NCBI GenBank assembly: GCA_943372215.1
Contig: CALRXU020000014.1
Coordinates: 62,001-126,000 of the forward strand
Origin: UBA6183 sp943372215
Lineage (GTDB): Bacteria; Bacteroidota; Bacteroidia; UKL13-3
Length of the DNA: 64,000 nt
Direction of reading: 5' to 3'
The notes beneath the pieces were generated by a model that searched no databases, had not been told where the DNA came from, and saw only the letters and a program-made list of their open reading frames with translations. The position numbers and the translations under genes are program-made. This document shows positions 7,813 to 15,926 of this stretch, in pieces. Each line of letters starts with the position of its first letter. Position 1 is the stretch's first letter.

Positions 7813-10038
7813 ATGAAACAGGTTAGAGCAATAACAATACTTTCCATTTTAATTGGTATGGTTTTGAGCCTTAATGCTCAGCCCGAAGGACGCAAATGGG
7901 GCGGTTTTAAGTTTTTCAAATCTGCAGGTTCGGAGCGTGGGCAAAAAATTCAAACAGACATTAACGGCAATATCTATGCAGGAGGAGAATGTTCCATTCC
8001 GTTTATTATTGAAGCGGATACATTCCTTAATAATGGTTACCCTAGTAATCAATTCATCATCAAATACAATAGGCATGGCACAAAACAATGGATCAAACGC
8101 ATGTCATCCCCTAATCTTTCTAAAATTACGGCTATTGAAGCTGATGCCGAGGAAAATGTATACGTTGTAGGAAGTTATCGCGATACGTTACGTATTGAAC
8201 AGTTTGCGATATCATCACCGAAAACCACAAACCAGCCGGGATTTATAGCAAAAATAAACAGGCAAGGTGTCGTTCAGTGGTTGATAAGAATAGGCAATGG
8301 TGGAACCTCTAATGCAGCGGCAGCTAAAATTGCCTCCAATGGCAATCTCATTGTAGCAGGCAGTTTATTCGGTATTTCAAATACTTTTGGAACATTCAAT
8401 CTTACAACCTTAGGTAACACCACAAACTTGTATATAACTGCTGTCTCACCGCAAGGCGTTTTTAATTGGGTCACCTATTCAAAAGGTAATGTTAACCAAT
8501 TGTTTGATCTTGAAATAGACAGGAATGACAATATATTCATTTGTGGTGCACACTCTGCCAATATCACCTTTGACGGCATGAATTATATTATTGGTGTTCC
8601 AGAAGGCAGTTATGATGGGTACTTAATAAAAATGAATTCGTCAGGATCAATACTTTGGGGAAAAGGAATAGGTTCTGCGGCTACCGATATGGCCAAAAAA
8701 CTTGCTACAGACAAAGATGGAAATTGTTTTGTTTATGGTTATTGGGGACAGGGCGGAAGTCAATACCAAGTCAAATTTGATTCAACACATGTATTGTCTA
8801 AAACACCAGGAAAAACATTCTCCTTCTTTCTTGCCAAATATCGTCCAGACGGCATCGTTGCTTGGGCACAAAAGTTTGATGAGTTTAATTCGTCAGGCGA
8901 TTTACCACATGTTATAAAAACCGACCAACAAGGAAACTGCTACCTATCCGGACATTTTACAGGTGTTTGGTTTGGCCAAAATATTCAGGATACCATTTTG
9001 TTTTCAGGACCCTTTGCGCCTTATGAGGAAATTGCGATTCAGCAATTCCTGCCTGAGGGACAAAGAGGCTGGAATGTGTTAGCAGGTAACACTTCTTACG
9101 GAACTTATGAAAGAGTCGAAGATTTTTTGATTGATAGGCAAGGTGATGTTTTTATAGCGGCTATTCATGGAGGTTCTGATTCTCTAAGAATTGGCGATAC
9201 CGCTGTTAAGAATGAAACATTTACCAATGTTTTTCTGGCCAAATTAGGATATAAAATGCAAAAAGCGGAGCCTCATCAACCCAATAATCAGCAAGCCTGT
9301 GCAGGTGATATGGTGGCCATTCCTTTTAGCGCAAATGATACCACTTTTGCAAACGGAAATGTTTTTACCTTACAATTATCTAACGCTACGGGCTTATTTA
9401 ATAACCCTCTTAACCTTGGTACAAAAAACACCAATAAGTCTGACACCTTTTTTGTACAGATTCCCATTACACTGCCACAAGGGAGTGGTTATCGTTTTCG
9501 CATGAGTGCCAGCAATCCTGCTTTTACTTCGTTTGATAATGGGCAGGATTTTGCGGTGTATTCTTTACCTGAAATTCCAACCATTACTAGGAAAGATAGT
9601 ACACTTACTTGCAATCAACTATCTACAACTTACCAATGGTATAAAAACGATACCACAATTGTTGGTGCAACAAATCGAACATATCTTGTCTCGCAAAATG
9701 GAACTTATAAAGTAAAGATTACAAATGCCAACGGCTGTTCAAGGCTATCGGATACCATAAGATTAATAATAAACACACCCGTTGGATTGGATGAAGCTGA
9801 TAGGGATACCTATTTTAACATTTTTCCAAATCCAGTTTCATCAACTCTTTTTATACAAGCACCAAATCAGGATGAACCAATTTTTGTTGATTTATTTGGC
9901 AGACAAGTTCAGGTTGTATTTGCAAAAACCACTGAAGGATATATGGCAGATTTGACAACCTTAACTGATGGTGTTTATATCCTTAAATTCCATTTGAATG
10001 GTAAGGACTGGTATAGAAAAATTAGCGTAATAAAATAG
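7813..10038 (+). CDS. T9SS-exported beta-propeller/SBBP-repeat protein
   Basis: A 741-residue protein with signal peptide (MVLSLNAQ, cleavage near residue 23). Residues about 30-480 contain repeating blades of the type D-x-x-G-N-x-Y-x-x-G (DINGNIYAGG, DAEENVYVVG, DRNDNIFICG, DKDGNCFVYG, DQQGNCYLSG, DRQGDVFIAA), as in SBBP propeller proteins. Residues about 600-660 resemble an Ig-like module (TYQWYKNDTTIVGAT). The last 75 residues are a type-A T9SS sorting domain (FNIFPNPVSSTLFI ... LTDGVYILKF ... YRKISVIK). It is exported across the outer membrane by T9SS; ligand or role unknown. Confidence 0.88.
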   Translation: MKQVRAITILSILIGMVLSLNAQPEGRKWGGFKFFKSAGSERGQKIQTDINGNIYAGGECSIPFIIEADTFLNNGYPSNQFIIKYNRHGTKQWIKRMSSPNLSKITAIEADAEENVYVVGSYRDTLRIEQFAISSPKTTNQPGFIAKINRQGVVQWLIRIGNGGTSNAAAAKIASNGNLIVAGSLFGISNTFGTFNLTTLGNTTNLYITAVSPQGVFNWVTYSKGNVNQLFDLEIDRNDNIFICGAHSANITFDGMNYIIGVPEGSYDGYLIKMNSSGSILWGKGIGSAATDMAKKLATDKDGNCFVYGYWGQGGSQYQVKFDSTHVLSKTPGKTFSFFLAKYRPDGIVAWAQKFDEFNSSGDLPHVIKTDQQGNCYLSGHFTGVWFGQNIQDTILFSGPFAPYEEIAIQQFLPEGQRGWNVLAGNTSYGTYERVEDFLIDRQGDVFIAAIHGGSDSLRIGDTAVKNETFTNVFLAKLGYKMQKAEPHQPNNQQACAGDMVAIPFSANDTTFANGNVFTLQLSNATGLFNNPLNLGTKNTNKSDTFFVQIPITLPQGSGYRFRMSASNPAFTSFDNGQDFAVYSLPEIPTITRKDSTLTCNQLSTTYQWYKNDTTIVGATNRTYLVSQNGTYKVKITNANGCSRLSDTIRLIINTPVGLDEADRDTYFNIFPNPVSSTLFIQAPNQDEPIFVDLFGRQVQVVFAKTTEGYMADLTTLTDGVYILKFHLNGKDWYRKISVIK

Positions 10039-10366
10039 TTAAACCGCAAAAGTGTAGCACAATTAAATCTAAGTGTGCTTATTCGACTAAATTATAAAGA
10101 CGCCCTGTCATCAAACACGTTGAGTCAGCATTATGACTTTGATAGTTTACTATCACTGAAACAATAAGCCAAGCATATAAAACACCTATCACATTTTCGG
10201 GAGGTATCCGAGCCAAGAACAATTCTATTAAGTATTTACATCCACATTTTTTGCGATTCAGAATCTGTGAATGATGTAACTCTTTTGAAAAACTTTGTAA
10301 TACTTGCCATAGCAGTGAACTACACCTTTGTGGGGTAAATATTTACAGATAAACCCAACATTATTA
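10039..10366. other. Intergenic region without recognised gene
   Basis: 328 bases between the T9SS protein and the stress operon. No ORF with coding character, no strong terminator hairpin and no clean TAnnTTTG box was recognised. The promoter of the downstream operon must lie here. Confidence 0.6.
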
Positions 10367-10948
10367 ATGAAAAACTTTAAAGCCAATGTGTTGCATGCAA
10401 CACTTATGATTGTTGCCATCTTTGGCGTATCATCATGTACGAATAACAAAACTAAAGATACCAAGGAGGTTGCCCAAGGACAAAATGAGCAAAAATATGA
10501 ACGGAGCAACACCGAGAAGGATGCACAATTTTTAGTTAATGCTGCCGAAATTAGTCTTGAAGAAATTAGCCTCGGACAAATGGCACAACAAAAAGGAAAC
10601 ACAAGCCATGTAATGGATCTAGGCAGATTGATGGAAGAACAACACACCAAATCATTGGCTGATTTAACGGAGCTGGCAAAAACAAAAAATATTTCACTCC
10701 CCACTTCACAAACCGAAAATGGAAAAGTTGCTTATGAAACGTTAAACAAAAAATCAGGGAATGATTTTGGAATAGCATATAGCAACATGATGGTTAATGG
10801 ACACAAAGATGCCATAGCGCTATTTGAAAAAGCATCTGTTGAATGCACTGACCTTGATATCAAAGTTTGGGCAACAGCCACACTTCCTGTATTAAGAACG
10901 CACCTTGAACAATCATTAATGTGCCAAAAACTATGCAAAAAAATGTAG
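10367..10948 (+). CDS. DUF4142 lipoprotein
   Basis: A 193-residue lipoprotein. The signal peptide ends in the lipobox VSSC near residue 24. The mature part is a DUF4142 ferritin-like four-helix bundle: DAQFLVNAAEISLEEISLGQMAQQKG, then MEEQHTKSLADLTELAKTKNISLP, then FGIAYSNMMVNGHKDAIALFEKA and TLPVLRTHLEQS. The ATG at 10367 was chosen over a longer in-frame start at 10328 because it begins the signal peptide. First gene of a four-gene unit (10367-12831) of small proteins often found together in stress loci of Bacteroidota. Its biochemical role is not known. Confidence 0.88.
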   Translation: MKNFKANVLHATLMIVAIFGVSSCTNNKTKDTKEVAQGQNEQKYERSNTEKDAQFLVNAAEISLEEISLGQMAQQKGNTSHVMDLGRLMEEQHTKSLADLTELAKTKNISLPTSQTENGKVAYETLNKKSGNDFGIAYSNMMVNGHKDAIALFEKASVECTDLDIKVWATATLPVLRTHLEQSLMCQKLCKKM

Positions 10949-10971
10949 TCATCCATTAAACAAAAAATAGC

Positions 10972-11481
10972 ATGAATAACACTGAAAATCTGAATAACAA
11001 AGAAGCTATTGACAAACTAAAAAGTTTAGTAAATGATATTATCGTCTGCCTTTTCTGCACTGACTTAAAAACGAGCGATGGCTCTACATGCAGACCTATG
11101 AGTGCAATAAAAGTATGTGACCAAGGAAACATTTGGTTTTTCAGCGAAAAAAATAGCGATAAAAACAAAGCCATTGAAGCAGATAAAGAGGTACAGCTGT
11201 TTTTTGCGCACCCTGGAATAAGTAGTTACTTGGTTGTAAATGGTGAAGCATCAATAATCTTAGACAAAATCGACATTGAAGAATTGTGGACACCTGCTGC
11301 CAAAGTTTGGTTTAAAGAGGGTAAAGACGACCCCAATATTTCTATCATTAAGGTAACTCCTAATAACGCTTATTATTGGGATACAGATGGCAACCGTATG
11401 ATAAACTTTTTGAAAATGGCCGCCTCCATTGTAACCAGAACAAATTTAGTTACGGGCAACCAAGGTAACTTAAAAGTATAA
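10972..11481 (+). CDS. Pyridoxamine-phosphate-oxidase-like stress protein
   Basis: A 169-residue split-barrel flavin-binding-fold protein of the general-stress-protein-26 type. Family features are CRPMSAIKVCDQGNIWFFSEKNSDK (residues 41-64), KAIEADKEVQLFFAH and YLVVNGEASIILD, followed by WFKEGKDDPNISIIKVTP and YYWDTDGNRM. Such proteins bind FMN or F420-like cofactors; the substrate is not known. It starts 23 bp after the DUF4142 gene and 11 bp before the hydrolase gene, so co-transcription is likely. Confidence 0.87.
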   Translation: MNNTENLNNKEAIDKLKSLVNDIIVCLFCTDLKTSDGSTCRPMSAIKVCDQGNIWFFSEKNSDKNKAIEADKEVQLFFAHPGISSYLVVNGEASIILDKIDIEELWTPAAKVWFKEGKDDPNISIIKVTPNNAYYWDTDGNRMINFLKMAASIVTRTNLVTGNQGNLKV

Positions 11482-11492
11482 TCTAAACACAA

Positions 11493-12335
11493 ATGGCTTA
11501 CATCAAGACAAACCCAGCAAACAATACTGATTCCATTAATATTTTTTACCAGGAGTATGGTACCGGAACACCTGTTATATTTATACATGGCTGGCCACTT
11601 AACCATGAAATGTGGGAATACCAATTGCTAGAAATATCCAAATACAATATTCGTTGCATAGCCTATGATAGAAGAGGATATGGCAAATCTGACCGCCCTT
11701 GGAAGGGTTATGATTACGATACACTTGCCGATGACTTACACGAATTGATTACCCAATTGAACCTGTTCAATGTTGTGCTTGTCGGTTTTTCAATGGGGGG
11801 AGGCGAAGTAGCCCGATATATTGGAAAGTATGGTGCGAACAAAATAGCTAAAGTGGCTTTTATAAGTTCTGTTACTCCATTCAGATTAATGACAGCAGAC
11901 AATCCCGATGGCGCTGACAAAACCACATTTGATGCAACTATACAAAAAATCGAAAGTGATAGACCTGCTTTTCTCTCAGCGTTTGGCAAGAAGTTTTACG
12001 GAGCTGATCAGGTCAGTTCATCCGTTAGCCCAGCTTTATTAGATTGGAACCAGCTATTGTGCCTAACGAGTTCAGCAAAAGCAACCATTGATTGTGTACG
12101 TTCGTTTTCAGAAACTGATTTTAGGGATGACCTTAAAAAAATCAAAATTCCTACTTTAATTATTCATGGAGACGCTGACAGCATTGTTCCCATTAACGTA
12201 TCAGGATATAAAACGGCTGCATTAATTCCGCATGCCCAATTTAAGGTATATAGAGATGCCCCGCACGGCTTATTTATTACAGAAAAAGAAAAACTAAATA
12301 CTGACCTCATCGCATTTATCACTCATTCAGCATAG
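11493..12335 (+). CDS. Alpha/beta hydrolase (chloroperoxidase/esterase-like)
   Basis: A 280-residue alpha/beta-hydrolase-fold enzyme like non-haem chloroperoxidases and aryl esterases. Oxyanion-hole motif HGWPLNHEMW (about residue 33), nucleophile elbow GFSMGGGE (Ser about residue 98), catalytic acid in IHGDADSIVP and histidine in APHGLF near the C-terminus: the triad is complete. No signal peptide, so cytoplasmic. Third gene of the stress-type operon; probably acts on an ester or peroxide, which is inference. Confidence 0.88.
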   Translation: MAYIKTNPANNTDSINIFYQEYGTGTPVIFIHGWPLNHEMWEYQLLEISKYNIRCIAYDRRGYGKSDRPWKGYDYDTLADDLHELITQLNLFNVVLVGFSMGGGEVARYIGKYGANKIAKVAFISSVTPFRLMTADNPDGADKTTFDATIQKIESDRPAFLSAFGKKFYGADQVSSSVSPALLDWNQLLCLTSSAKATIDCVRSFSETDFRDDLKKIKIPTLIIHGDADSIVPINVSGYKTAALIPHAQFKVYRDAPHGLFITEKEKLNTDLIAFITHSA

Positions 12336-12372
12336 CGTTCAAATTTAATACACATTTAAAAACACAAACAGC

Positions 12373-12831
12373 ATGGAAACAGAAAAAACAATTAAAGTGC
12401 TAAATACACTTATTACAATTAACAACGACAGGATTGAAGGTTATGAAACCGCTGCAAAAGAAACCGAAGAACAAGACCTAAAAACTTTGTTTGCAAAGTT
12501 TTCTGCTACAAGCCAAAAATGTAAACAAGAGTTAAAATCAGAAGTGACAAGACTTGGAGGCGAGCCAGCCGAAGGCACCTTGGTTTCGGGAAAATTTTTC
12601 AGGGTGTGGATGGACGTAAAAGCAGCCCTCACTGGCAAGGATCGTAAAGTCATTCTTAACTCATGCGAATATGGAGAAGATATGGCAAAAGATACTTACA
12701 AAAAAGTATTGGAAAGTGATTTAGAGGACCTGACTCCCAACCAGCAAACAATGATTAAGGCACAACACGCCCTGCTTGTTGCTGACCACGACAAAGTAAA
12801 AGCCTTAAGAAACGCTTTACCAGCCGCTTAA
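12373..12831 (+). CDS. PA2169-family four-helix-bundle protein (DUF2383)
   Basis: A 152-residue ferritin-like protein. Helices are visible as KTIKVLNTLITINNDRIEGYETAAKE, DLKTLFAKFSATSQKCKQELKSEVTRLGG, then GKFFRVWMDVKAALTGKDRKVILNSCEYGEDMAKDTYKKVL and a C-terminal helix LTPNQQTMIKAQHALLVADHDKVKALRNAL. This layout is that of the PA2169/DUF2383 family, frequently next to stress-response genes. Last gene of the operon, 37 bp after the hydrolase and 110 bp before a strong terminator. Confidence 0.88.
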   Translation: METEKTIKVLNTLITINNDRIEGYETAAKETEEQDLKTLFAKFSATSQKCKQELKSEVTRLGGEPAEGTLVSGKFFRVWMDVKAALTGKDRKVILNSCEYGEDMAKDTYKKVLESDLEDLTPNQQTMIKAQHALLVADHDKVKALRNALPAA

Positions 12832-12942
12832 ACAATGTTACCATACATTACCCAGATTATTTGCCTTCCCAACCACCGCTGGTTTAAAGCGCACAGGAGA
12901 AATTGTTGAAATGGCTTTACGGAAACGGTAATGTAAAAAGCA

Positions 12943-12998
12943 AAAGCACTAAAAGCTAAAGCAGGTAAACTGAATTAGCTTTTAGTGCTTTAATTTTT
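12943..12998 (+). terminator. Strong terminator of the stress-type operon
   Basis: A perfect 17-bp stem: 12943-12959 (AAAGCACTAAAAGCTAA) pairs with 12975-12991, 15-base loop, then TAATTTTT. The stem is long enough to act in both directions. The 12832-12942 stretch before it holds no recognisable gene. Confidence 0.85.
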
Positions 12999-13013
12999 CA
13001 TACAAAATTTACC

Positions 13014-13080
13014 CTTGGCTCCCCAGCCTTGGCATGCAGTCAATTCCTGCTTGCGGGACGTGTGGGAGCGGGGGCTGTGG
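13014..13080. repeat. GC-rich imperfect palindromic repeat, copy R0
   Basis: A GC-rich block in AT-rich surroundings containing CTGCTTGCGGGA followed by GTGTGGGAGCGGGG. The CYTGCGGGA/GGGAGnGGG pattern recurs at 16444-16494 and in part at 15194-15212 and 14290-14312. It marks the left border of the accessory region. Confidence 0.6.
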
Positions 13081-13093
13081 TTAAATAGACTCT

Positions 13094-13282
13094 CTACTCC
13101 ATCAAAAAATCCTCATAGCATAAAAGTACGAATCCCAAACCGAATAATACGCATCCTGCTAAATTCCATTTCTTCGTGGCATTCCATTCTGTTTGCTTTC
13201 TAAAATTTTTATATGTCCCATACGTTGTCCATATAGCCAATACATATATTGGCAATTTCATTAACATTCTTTTGGTTGTCAT
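13094..13282 (-). CDS. Small two-helix membrane protein, hypothetical
   Basis: A 62-residue reading frame with two hydrophobic segments, about residues 10-22 (LPIYVLAIWTTYG) and 42-56 (AGCVLFGLGFVLLCY), joined by a basic loop KNFRKQTEWNATKKW. This is plausible for a real small inner-membrane protein, and the amino-acid make-up is unlike a shadow frame. No homologue is recognised. It lies between repeats R0 and R1 and is oriented against its neighbours. Alternative starts are ATG codons at residues 6 and 8. Confidence 0.45.
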   Translation of the reverse strand: MTTKRMLMKLPIYVLAIWTTYGTYKNFRKQTEWNATKKWNLAGCVLFGLGFVLLCYEDFLME

Positions 13283-13374
13283 TGGGGTTTACATTTTGTT
13301 ACTACAAAAGAAATCCTTTTTTTAGAAAAGCTATATCTTAAAACTACCGTTATTAGGTGGAATGTAAAAACGAT

Positions 13375-13432
13375 TTCCCTCCGCTACCGCTAACCTGCTG
13401 CCCTTGGTGTACACTAAATTACATACAACCAC
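13375..13432. repeat. Intergenic repeat, copy R1 (CCGCTAAC type)
   Basis: Contains CCGCTAACCTGC (13387), CCTTGGTGTACAC and AAATTACATACAACCA, aligned base for base with R3 at 15145-15192 and, apart from an insert, with R2 at 14219-14288. The sequence between it and the fic promoter (13433-13590) shows no gene. Confidence 0.75.
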
Positions 13433-13592
13433 CACCGCTTATGTGACAGGTTGTGTAATGCGTGTGTGCAATCACTATAATCTCCATTGCCATACTTAAT
13501 CGGGCTTACATCACTGGCAGAACTCAATCTATCATATTCCGGTTTACTTATTATTTTTTATTTCTGCCGAGTGAAAGCACCACATTTTAATG

Positions 13593-13600
13593 TATTTTTG
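13593..13600 (+). promoter_or_regulatory. -7 promoter box before the fic leader ORF
   Basis: TATTTTTG matches TAnnTTTG exactly and ends three bases before an ATG at 13604. Transcription would start at or next to that ATG. No convincing -33 element. Confidence 0.5.
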
Positions 13601-13603
13601 AAC

Positions 13604-13636
13604 ATGAAGCTACTGGTTTTAGCCCAACCCAAATGA
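13604..13636 (+). CDS. Ten-codon leader ORF overlapping fic
   Basis: ATG at 13604 encodes MKLLVLAQPK and stops at TGA 13634-13636. The stop overlaps the fic start (13633-13635) in an ATGA arrangement, typical of translational coupling. The ORF begins three bases after a -7 box, so ribosomes would load on a leaderless mRNA and reinitiate at fic. Too short for homology; the role is inferred from geometry only. Confidence 0.45.
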   Translation: MKLLVLAQPK

Positions 13637-14190
13637 AAAATATTGATAAAGAAAGTTTAGAAAACGCCTATCGTTTATTTGAATCCGGTGATATTGATAA
13701 CATAGCAATAGGCACAACTGAAGGTTTAAAACAACTACACGACTATCTATTTAATGGATTATTTGATTTTGCAGGACAAATACGTACTAAAAACATATCC
13801 AAAGGTGGCTTTAGGTTTGCAAATGCCTTGTACCTGAATGAAATTTTGGTAAAGATTGAACAAATGCCTGAAAATAATTTTGAAGAGATTATTGCCAAAT
13901 ATGTAGAAATGAACATTGCACACCCCTTTATGGAAGGCAATGGAAGAACCATGCGCATTTGGTTGGATATGTTGCTAAAAGCTAAGCTTAAACAAGTGGT
14001 AAACTGGCAATATGTAGATAAACAACTTTACCTGCAAGCCATGGAAAGAAGCCCTATTAACGATTTGGAATTAAGAACATTATTGTTTGCCAATTTAACA
14101 AACGACATCCATAACAGAGACATCATTTTTAAGGGAATAGATCAGTCTTATTACTACGAAGGATACACCAAAGAAAACGATAATGAATGA
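13633..14190 (+). CDS. Fic-domain AMP-transferase, class III
   Basis: A 185-residue Fic protein, which would transfer AMP (or a related group) from a nucleotide to a protein hydroxyl. The catalytic motif HPFMEGNGRTMR is complete (His97 to Arg108), with the beta-flap region around GGFRFANALYL (residues 58-68). Near the C-terminus SYYYEG (Ser172-Gly177) fits the inhibitory helix motif (S/T)xxxE(G/N), which in class III Fic proteins sits at the C-terminus and blocks ATP gamma-phosphate binding. So it is probably self-inhibited and needs no separate antitoxin. It lies alone in the repeat-rich accessory region. Confidence 0.9.
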   Translation: MKNIDKESLENAYRLFESGDIDNIAIGTTEGLKQLHDYLFNGLFDFAGQIRTKNISKGGFRFANALYLNEILVKIEQMPENNFEEIIAKYVEMNIAHPFMEGNGRTMRIWLDMLLKAKLKQVVNWQYVDKQLYLQAMERSPINDLELRTLLFANLTNDIHNRDIIFKGIDQSYYYEGYTKENDNE

Positions 14191-14207
14191 GGTAAGTTTT
14201 TATGCTT

Positions 14208-14312
14208 ACCCCTCCCTCCCGCTAACCTGCCGTCCTTGCTGTCGCGGACCTGTGTTCCGTGACATACCTTAAATAATTACATACAACCATTACCCCTTGC
14301 GGGATGCGCGTT
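14208..14312. repeat. Intergenic repeat, copy R2 with nested hairpin
   Basis: Begins 18 bp after the fic stop. CCGCTAACCTGCCG at 14219, then a nested imperfect hairpin at 14240-14264 (TGTCGCGGA pairing with TCCGTGACA), then ATTACATACAACCA and CCCTTGCGGGATG. Relative to R1 and R3 the hairpin replaces GGTGTACACC. Confidence 0.75.
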
Positions 14313-14365
14313 AACTAGAGCAATTTAACTTTGTATATATTAAATACCAAAACATCGGCTAATTT

Positions 14366-14396
14366 GCATGCGCTTAATAAATGCGCGTGAGCAGGG
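14366..14396 (+). repeat. Boundary motif copy 1 before lipoprotein gene
   Basis: CATGCGCTTAATAAATGCGCGTGAGCAGGG resembles the motif at 15794 (GCATTATAAATGTGCGTGAG). It begins about 85 bp upstream of the next gene's ATG. The motif has an in-frame ATG, which artificially extends the downstream reading frame. Confidence 0.5.
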
Positions 14397-14451
14397 ATAT
14401 ACTTATTTCATCTTAAAAAACGTTCTATACTCAGATTACAAATTGAATACG

Positions 14452-15117
14452 ATGCTGAACAAAACAACTCCTTTTATATTTCTGTTGATTGCATTAACAA
14501 TCCTCTCCTCAATATCCTGCAAAGGGGATAACAAAAAGAAATTATCTAAAGAAACAATGGAATTAGTACTTGTTGGATTTCCAGAACAACTAGATGTCGA
14601 TAACATAACAAAAATGGGTGCACAAGCATATTTTTGTTATGAAAAGACTGATACAATTAGCATAAAATCTTGCTCATACTTAAATGATATAACAGGAGAG
14701 CCCATTGTGCCAGTTACATGCGAATATGGCAAGCTGAGACTAAAACAAGAGCAAAAAGACCAATTTGATTATTTTATAAACCTTGCAAAAACAACGCCTT
14801 CAGGAGAGTTAAATACAGAACCAAATAAAGAATGCTATTGTGATTTATTTGGTCTATGGCTTGCAATCTATACAAGCGAATACAACTCTAAAAAGTACTA
14901 TATTTTTGATTGTTGCAATATACCCGATAGTGTATATAGTTTATGCAGTCAGTTGCATTGGCTAAAAGTTAATGGCAGTTTACCTAATAGATTAAACAAT
15001 ATCTTTATATCTACCGATTCGATAGTTGATGTGGCGACTGGTGTTCTAAGCAATGAAATAAAGAAACGAAGGGAGAGGCTCAAACGACCTAGCATTAAAA
15101 ATGTGAATTCGCATTAA
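14452..15117 (+). CDS. Hypothetical lipoprotein
   Basis: A 221-residue lipoprotein of no recognised family. The signal peptide (MLNKTTPFIFLLIALTILSS) ends at a lipobox-like ISC, Cys23 being the likely lipidated residue. The mature part is rich in charged residues and has six further cysteines (for example KSCSYL, VTCEYG, NKECYCDLFG, FDCCNIPD), so disulphides are possible. The ATG at 14452 is preferred because the upstream in-frame ATG at 14368 lies in repeat DNA and would bury the signal peptide. It is flanked by repeats on both sides. Confidence 0.7.
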   Translation: MLNKTTPFIFLLIALTILSSISCKGDNKKKLSKETMELVLVGFPEQLDVDNITKMGAQAYFCYEKTDTISIKSCSYLNDITGEPIVPVTCEYGKLRLKQEQKDQFDYFINLAKTTPSGELNTEPNKECYCDLFGLWLAIYTSEYNSKKYYIFDCCNIPDSVYSLCSQLHWLKVNGSLPNRLNNIFISTDSIVDVATGVLSNEIKKRRERLKRPSIKNVNSH

Positions 15118-15133
15118 TGTTGAAAACAAAATT

Positions 15134-15212
15134 TTCCCTCACACCCGCTAACATGCCGCCCGTGGTGTACACCAAATTACCACATACAACCAGCCCCGCT
15201 TGCGGGGTGTTC
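15134..15212. repeat. Intergenic repeat, copy R3
   Basis: Starts 17 bp after the lipoprotein stop. It has CCGCTAACATGCCG (15145), the perfect palindrome GGTGTACACC (15164-15173), ACATACAACCA, and the hairpin CCCCGCTTGCGGGG (15194-15207). This is the cleanest copy of the element. Confidence 0.8.
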
Positions 15213-15423
15213 AAGTTTTTAGACAAATAATTACTGATTAATTCTCGTCTAAACTAAAAACATATAGATTTATCTAAGATTTTAGTGTTAATAATTTGGT
15301 TATACACATGCCAAAAGCCTTGTTGAATATGACTGTGGAAGGTTGGCAAAAATAAGGGTGTGGAAAATGCAGCTTGATTGGGAACGCTTTGAAGTAGAAA
15401 TTTGACGAATGATAAAACCTAAT

Positions 15424-15456
15424 AAAAAGTCCCGCAGGTTTGTCGCTGCGAGACTT
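15424..15456 (-). terminator. Minus-strand terminator-like hairpin
   Basis: On the minus strand AAGTCTCGCAG pairs with CTGCGGGACTT (one mismatch, 8-base loop), followed by TTTTATT. No minus-strand gene upstream of it is recognised. The 15213-15423 stretch holds only a short reading frame with no coding character. Confidence 0.55.
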
Positions 15457-15535
15457 CATGTTTTAGTAAGGTTGCACATAGAGATTGTTGTCGTTTTAAC
15501 ACTTATTGTTTCTCACCTTAGCTAAAGACTACAAA

Positions 15536-15570
15536 TTAGCCCTGATGTTTCAGCATCGGGGCTTTTTGTT
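15536..15570 (+). terminator. Plus-strand terminator
   Basis: AGCCCTGATG (15538-15547) pairs with CATCGGGGCT (15554-15563; one G-U), followed by TTTTTGTTT. It could end a short RNA from the 15457-15535 interval, since the nearest + gene ends 420 bp upstream behind R3. From 15571 to 15793 nothing was recognised. Confidence 0.7.
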
Positions 15571-15793
15571 TAATATATGGCGCAATATGATTCAATTGAT
15601 TAATATTTCCAATCATTTATTTTCTGCTTTTTCTATTCCTTTATTTACAAGGCTTTCGACATGTGTGGAAATGTTAATTATCAAAAATCTACTTCTCATC
15701 TAGCTAAATCTATAAATACCGCACAAATGTAGCTGCTTTAATTTAGTATAATTAGGAGTAACTACTTTTATCCACTTAATCCTACACTAGTCC

Positions 15794-15842
15794 ACATGCA
15801 TTATAAATGTGCGTGAGCGGGGAGGGATGTGGGGGAGCGGGG
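15794..15842 (+). repeat. Boundary motif copy 2 before unknown gene
   Basis: CATGCATTATAAATG followed by TGCGTGAGCGGGG and then a second GGGGGAGCGGGG block. It is about 90-130 bp upstream of the next ATG and is the best-preserved copy of the motif, which also occurs at 14366 and, reversed, at 17192 and 18121. Confidence 0.6.
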
Positions 15843-15926
15843 AAAGTATTTATAACAATAAATGTCTTATTGGATAAATTTGTGTCAATACATCTAAGAA
15901 TTAATCATAGACATAAGTTATATGTA

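Noticed and set aside
12832..12942. Remnant coding sequence after the four-helix-protein gene
   Set aside because: A short open stretch ending in GLKRTGEIVEMALRKR looks protein-like but is under 35 codons, has no start in context and no recognised homologue, so a pseudogene call is not supported.
15274..15459. 61-codon minus-strand ORF
   Set aside because: It overlaps the minus-strand terminator hairpin at 15424-15456, has no recognisable features and lies in sequence without coding character.
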